Part shown: positions 59,617 to 64,000 of the stretch, in pieces
Layout of the letters: every line of letters starts with the position of its first letter
How positions within the stretch are numbered: the first letter of the stretch is position 1
Assembly (NCBI GenBank): GCA_026391675.1
Contig: JAPLDQ010000045.1
Coordinates: forward strand, 62,001-126,000
Source of the DNA: Bacteroidota bacterium
GTDB taxonomy: Bacteria; Bacteroidota; Bacteroidia; Bacteroidales; JACABE01
Direction of reading: 5' to 3'
DNA: 64,000 nucleotides
Program-made: the position numbers and the translations under genes
Notes under the pieces: model-generated
Databases searched by the model: none
Seen by the model: only the letters and a program-made list of their open reading frames with translations
What the model was told of the DNA's origin: nothing

Positions 59617-60354
59617 ATGATAGATAAAAAACAACCATTATTTCTGATTTTAATTGCATCATGCATTATTTCTTTTATTTCTAATATTAGAGCTCAGGAT
59701 GCAAAAGCTGATTTCAATAAAGCAAACTTAGCTATAGCAAAAGAAAAAGAACTTTATTTTGATATTACATATAATTTTTATTGTTCATCATCTCAAACAC
59801 ATCCCAGCGAAAGCAGTAAATCAAAATATGCAAAAAAAGATAATGCTTATTATACATTCAGTTATGGTGTTGAAACCATTAGCAGCGATAATATTTTGTT
59901 AATGGTAAATGTAAAAGAAAAAACAATATTAATCAATAAGCAGAAAGGTTCGCTTCCATTGTCGGATTTAAATTCAAGAATAGAAAAAACGCTGAAATAT
60001 TGTAAAAAAACTGATTTTAAAGAAGATAAATACGAAAAAATATATATTCTTATAATAAAGAATATTGGCATAGATAAAATTGAAATCCATTTAAGAAAAG
60101 AAGATGCATTCCTGACAAAAGTTATTTTTTTTCAGAATGAAACAGTTTCTACTGTAAAAAATGGGAAAAAGATAAATTGTAAAGACCCTAAAACTGAAGT
60201 CTTAATAAATAATATTATTAAGAAGACTAATGTTGAAAATGAAAAACTTACGATTAAAACATATGTAGCATTGCAAAAAGATGGCTCTTATAAACCGATA
60301 GGATCCTTTAAGAATTTCAAAGTTGAAGACTTAAGGAAAAAAAGTAAAAAATAA
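59617..60354 (+). CDS. Small secreted RHS-cluster protein
   Basis: 245 aa. Signal peptide (LFLILIASCIISFISNIRAQ). Mature part beta-rich with KEKELYFDITYNFYCSSSQT, then YYTFSYGVETISSDNILLMV and IKNIGIDKIEIHLRKEDAFL, a half-barrel-like order similar to LolA-type proteins. Between two giant RHS genes, possibly an export or assembly helper. Unrecognised. Confidence 0.6.
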   Translation: MIDKKQPLFLILIASCIISFISNIRAQDAKADFNKANLAIAKEKELYFDITYNFYCSSSQTHPSESSKSKYAKKDNAYYTFSYGVETISSDNILLMVNVKEKTILINKQKGSLPLSDLNSRIEKTLKYCKKTDFKEDKYEKIYILIIKNIGIDKIEIHLRKEDAFLTKVIFFQNETVSTVKNGKKINCKDPKTEVLINNIIKKTNVENEKLTIKTYVALQKDGSYKPIGSFKNFKVEDLRKKSKK

Positions 60355-60377
60355 TGAAGAATTTAATATTATAATAT

Positions 60378-63300
60378 ATGAGACGTTACATTCTAATATT
60401 CCTGTTGCTGATAAATTTTAGTTATTTATATTCAGCTGAAGAAAAAAGTATTAATGTAAAAACTGCAAGAAGTTTATACAATAGTTCTTTTGGTAATACT
60501 TCATATCCCCTTAATGTGAAGGATAACAAATATAGTACATTACTTACACAATGGTTTAATTGGGGCTTTGATGACAGAAATGGTGAAGGAATTATTAGAT
60601 TAAAAATTGACCATGACAATCCTAATATTTTTAATGCCTATAAAGCAACAGTTAATTTCGAAGTAACTTATGATAAAGATAATAATACGAATACTAATAA
60701 CCATATAAATAGAGCAATAATTCCTGTATCATCTTTAGTTTTCTCTATGGAAGTTGTTTATGATCCTTTAGTTACTTTAACTCAACAACTTGATATGCAG
60801 GAATTCCATATTCCCGATGCTGTTAATATTAATGTTCGAATTATTTCTATTACATTTGAAGGGAATAATTATACAGCAGCAACAACTCCTGAAAATCTTA
60901 TTGTTGAAGCAGAAACCAGAGTTGAACGTAATTATAATTTTATTAGTGGACAAGGTATGTTTCTGAATCTTAAAAATAAAGCATATTACCTTGATTTTGA
61001 CTCAAATGAAGATGAATTGGAAATATTCTGGAATTATATACCTGGTGCTGAAGAATATGAATTGGAATGGACTTTTATTAATGAATATGAATATCAAAGC
61101 AATTTAATTAATTTAAATTATTCATTCAAAAACAATGCAACTAAAGTAAGAATTAAAGATAATTTTTATCGATTACCACTCGTATTTGATAAAGGATATC
61201 TTGTTTATCGTGTTAGACCAGTGGGATTAAATTTAGATTGGGAAAACGAAGATATTGCAGACTGGTCACTTATTGATTTTACAGATAATATTAATAATTT
61301 AATAACAAACAGTTCTTTATTGGGAAATGTTTCTTATTATCATTGTGCAGGTCATGAATTAAAATTTAACTGGCAATATATTGCAACTTACGCAGAAGAA
61401 GGTAAAAATAAAGCAGTAGTAAATTATATGGATAATACCCTACGTTCGCGTCAACAGGTAACTAAATCCAATACAAATAAGGAAGCTATTGCTGGAGAAA
61501 CTATTTATGATTTTCAGGGACGTCCTGCAATAAGTATTCTTCCTGTACCTACAGGTAGTGAACCTATTAAGTTTTATCATAAATTTAATTTGAATCCAAG
61601 TAATACACATTATTTTTGGGAAAATTTCGATAAAGATGCCTCTAATCCCTGTTATCTTGCTATTGATAGTATGAAAACAACAGATGGTGCATCGAGATAT
61701 TATTCACCTTTAAATCCTGATAAGACATTACAACAAGTTGCAGTACCTGATGCCCAAAAATTCCCATTTGTTCAAACCGAATATGAACCCGATAATACTG
61801 GGAAAATCAGAAGACAAGGTGGTGCCGGAAAAGAATTTCAATTAGCTCAGAATGGACATTATACATCTTATATATATGGACAACCAAGTCAAACAGAACT
61901 AGACAGACTTTTTGGTTCTGAAGTTGGATTCAGTGAACATTATCAGAAAAATGCAGTTATCGATCCAAATGGACAAGTAAGTGTTTCATATATCGATATG
62001 TATGGTAAAGTTATTGCTACTGCACTGGCAGGTGTTAGCCCTGATAGCTTGATAGCGCTTGAAAGTAATTCAGATCCTGCACCCATTGATGAAAACTTAC
62101 TTGCTTCTTCCAATCATATTACTGCAGATAGTATAGGAGTCGATTTTTCAACAGATTTTATAGTTACAAAAAATAACACTCCATATCATTATACGTATAA
62201 TCTTGACCGTAATTATTTTAACGAATGTTTAGGTAGCTTATGTTATACCTGTGTCTATGATTTATCAATAACATTAGTTAATAATAACTGTCCTTTGAAT
62301 ATAATAAATAATAATAGGAAGGTAGGAACTATTGATTCATTATGTAGTAATAGTAGTGGTAACTATTCTTATGATACAACTGTTAACCTGAATATTGGAA
62401 GTTATACTTTAACTAAAAAACTTAGTTTAAGTCAGACTGCAATTGATACTTATGCCACTTGGTATATTGATAGCATGCAAACCAGATGTTTTAATCCAGC
62501 TACTGATAAACAACCCGATAGTAATGGTTGTTGTTGGACATGTGAAAAATGTAAGCAATCTATAAATAATTATGAAGATTATTTAAAAACAATGCGTGGA
62601 TTTTTCCCAAATTGGAGTGATGATAGTATTCAAAGTTATTACAATACGCAACAAAAATTATGCAAGAAGATGTGTGAATTACCATCTGATTGTGAAATTA
62701 CTTATGAAGCTATGCTTAGTGATGTGAGTCCTGGCGGACAATATGCTCAATATAAAGAAGAATCTAGTGGGAAAATAAAACCTGAATTATTTCCTGTTTC
62801 TATATTGAATGAGGCAAATGTACTACAAGGAATAAATGCTCACACACCTGTAAATGCCAACTGGCGGCATCCTTATTCAATTTATCTTGATCAGTACAGA
62901 GATACAGCATATATTTGTGTTGATATTGATGATGGTAGCATTGCTTTACCAAATTTACCATTAAATTATATTGTTGAGCGTAAAGGTGGTCGTTATATTC
63001 GTCCTGAATACTTAAAGGATGTTGCTACGTTTGTTAAATATTGGCAGTCTTCTTTTGCAGAGTCTCTTTTGCCATATCATCCGGAATATTATTATTATTT
63101 ATGGTGTAGCAAAAACGATGACCCTATTGGAAATTTTAGAAATGAACCTATAAGCAGTAATCAATTTGACAGATTAATAGGTGATGCTGTTGACAATATA
63201 ACAACTTTTAATTTATTTGATGGTGAAGGTTTTTTTGAAAATATTCTATCAATAATCAATAAAGACCCATTTTTTAGCCAATATGGTGAAGGCACAACCG

Positions 63301-64000
63301 GAAATATATGTGATAAGACATATTATTTTATGGATCATAAAATTGATATAACCCCAGTCGATTTAATGGGAAAATTATTAAACACTTATAAAAGACTACC
63401 TAATAGCACAGGAGAAGATGCCATATCAATAAATATTGCACAATTAGCATGGATGACTCATAATTGTGAACCGGCATATTATAATTCAGGATATAATTCG
63501 AGTGGATTTTGTTTCCCTGAATACTTTCGTCCGTTTGTAAGTTCTAATGATTATGGGTTGATTAATCCGAAAACTTTTAAGACCTATTTCTCATATTATC
63601 TTATGTGTAAGAAGAAAGTACAGGAAGTTATGGCAGATTGCTTTTCAAATGATAATAATAGTTTTATTAATCAGGAACTTCCACCATTTACTATGAAAGC
63701 CAGAGGTATGTATTCACCTTTATATTTTGAAGATGACCCATCAATAATTGGTTACTATTTTTCATTGATTGGAATGGATTGCGATTTTTTTGGAATTGAT
63801 GATTATGAATGGTCTGAATATTATAATACTTTCAAGAATGATTTAATATTCCCTAGTGAATGTAATGTAAATGATTTTTTAAATAATAATTGCAATTATG
63901 ATTATCATGGAATGAATCCAACATACCATAATTGCCATAGCCATGGATATGGTCTTAAAGATTTTTTATGTACAGAAGATGATTCTCATCACAAAGGTTC
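60378..64000 (+). CDS. RHS-core giant protein, 5' part (runs off the window)
   Basis: ATG 60378, 1207 codons visible, frame open to the right edge. Signal peptide MRRYILIFLLLINFSYLYSA. About residues 450-560 contain VAVPDAQKFPFVQTEYEPDN, GKIRRQGGAGKEFQLAQNGH, YIYGQPSQTELDRLFGSEVG, DPNGQVSVSYIDMYGKVIAT followed by ALAG: the conserved Bacteroidota RHS-core block. Around residue 715-790 a Cys-rich insert (NGCCWTCEKCKQS ... CKKMCELPSDCEI) ends in DVSPGGQYAQ. The YD-repeat cage and any variable C-terminal toxin lie beyond 64000. AT-rich like the preceding giant gene. Confidence 0.75.
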   Translation, partial: MRRYILIFLLLINFSYLYSAEEKSINVKTARSLYNSSFGNTSYPLNVKDNKYSTLLTQWFNWGFDDRNGEGIIRLKIDHDNPNIFNAYKATVNFEVTYDKDNNTNTNNHINRAIIPVSSLVFSMEVVYDPLVTLTQQLDMQEFHIPDAVNINVRIISITFEGNNYTAATTPENLIVEAETRVERNYNFISGQGMFLNLKNKAYYLDFDSNEDELEIFWNYIPGAEEYELEWTFINEYEYQSNLINLNYSFKNNATKVRIKDNFYRLPLVFDKGYLVYRVRPVGLNLDWENEDIADWSLIDFTDNINNLITNSSLLGNVSYYHCAGHELKFNWQYIATYAEEGKNKAVVNYMDNTLRSRQQVTKSNTNKEAIAGETIYDFQGRPAISILPVPTGSEPIKFYHKFNLNPSNTHYFWENFDKDASNPCYLAIDSMKTTDGASRYYSPLNPDKTLQQVAVPDAQKFPFVQTEYEPDNTGKIRRQGGAGKEFQLAQNGHYTSYIYGQPSQTELDRLFGSEVGFSEHYQKNAVIDPNGQVSVSYIDMYGKVIATALAGVSPDSLIALESNSDPAPIDENLLASSNHITADSIGVDFSTDFIVTKNNTPYHYTYNLDRNYFNECLGSLCYTCVYDLSITLVNNNCPLNIINNNRKVGTIDSLCSNSSGNYSYDTTVNLNIGSYTLTKKLSLSQTAIDTYATWYIDSMQTRCFNPATDKQPDSNGCCWTCEKCKQSINNYEDYLKTMRGFFPNWSDDSIQSYYNTQQKLCKKMCELPSDCEITYEAMLSDVSPGGQYAQYKEESSGKIKPELFPVSILNEANVLQGINAHTPVNANWRHPYSIYLDQYRDTAYICVDIDDGSIALPNLPLNYIVERKGGRYIRPEYLKDVATFVKYWQSSFAESLLPYHPEYYYYLWCSKNDDPIGNFRNEPISSNQFDRLIGDAVDNITTFNLFDGEGFFENILSIINKDPFFSQYGEGTTGNICDKTYYFMDHKIDITPVDLMGKLLNTYKRLPNSTGEDAISINIAQLAWMTHNCEPAYYNSGYNSSGFCFPEYFRPFVSSNDYGLINPKTFKTYFSYYLMCKKKVQEVMADCFSNDNNSFINQELPPFTMKARGMYSPLYFEDDPSIIGYYFSLIGMDCDFFGIDDYEWSEYYNTFKNDLIFPSECNVNDFLNNNCNYDYHGMNPTYHNCHSHGYGLKDFLCTEDDSHHKG

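Overview
The window is low-GC DNA from a member of the Bacteroidota. The signs are promoters of the TAnnTTTG (-7) type, almost no Shine-Dalgarno sequences, signal peptides ending in -AQ, dispersed GC-rich palindromes (the familiar 'FDSAQPP/WLSGVEA' repeats), and RHS-type giant secreted proteins with DUF6150 and OmpH-like neighbours. Species cannot be named from the sequence alone.

Positions 482-46056 hold one temperate, apparently siphovirus-like prophage of about 45.6 kb. A 13-bp direct repeat, GTGGTCCCACCTG (482-494 and 46044-46056), marks its likely attL and attR. Just inside both ends lie same-orientation copies of TGTGCCTTTT, which look like integrase arm sites. The leftward tyrosine integrase (44647-45831) starts beside attR. 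From left to right the prophage carries: a divergent CI-like repressor and operator region with an early promoter (0.6-1.1 kb); small early genes including a LuxR-type HTH protein and a DUF4406-like protein (1.1-4.5 kb); a primase-helicase, a radical SAM protein and an adenine methyltransferase-like protein (4.5-9.8 kb); a GTAGT-motif array resembling an origin or operator (10.2-10.4 kb); then the late genes. These are an S49 prohead protease, a fused scaffold/major capsid protein and a companion structural protein (11.6-15.5 kb); a PLD-like protein, putative small terminase and large terminase (15.6-20.0 kb); an inserted cargo module with an ArdC-N-like protein, a SymE-like toxin and a candidate small RNA (20.7-22.1 kb); portal and connector genes (22.2-26.6 kb); an SGNH-hydrolase protein (26.8-29.2 kb); a holin/endolysin/spanin-like lysis cassette (29.3-31.5 kb); and tape measure, tail and fibre genes (31.9-43.1 kb). 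A secreted moron and small genes complete it (43.2-44.6 kb).

Seven late transcription units share one promoter pattern, TCCTTTAT-N17/18-TAATATTGCAG or a close variant. In three of them the ATG lies exactly five bases after the -7 G, which suggests leaderless mRNAs. The intergenic gaps of the 22-36 kb stretch, and two structural genes in it, are peppered with REP-like palindromes. This is unusual inside a compact phage genome.

The left flank (1-481) is the end of a host MORN/YwqK-like gene and its terminator. Right of attR there is a second, different tyrosine recombinase (46219-47526). Beyond it is a rightward cluster of secreted proteins: DUF6150-like, a CUB/beta-helix protein, OmpH-like, a lipoprotein, a 2254-aa RHS-type shell protein, a small secreted protein, and a second giant RHS-core protein that runs off the window. 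This is probably a surface or polymorphic-toxin locus whose variable end lies outside the window.
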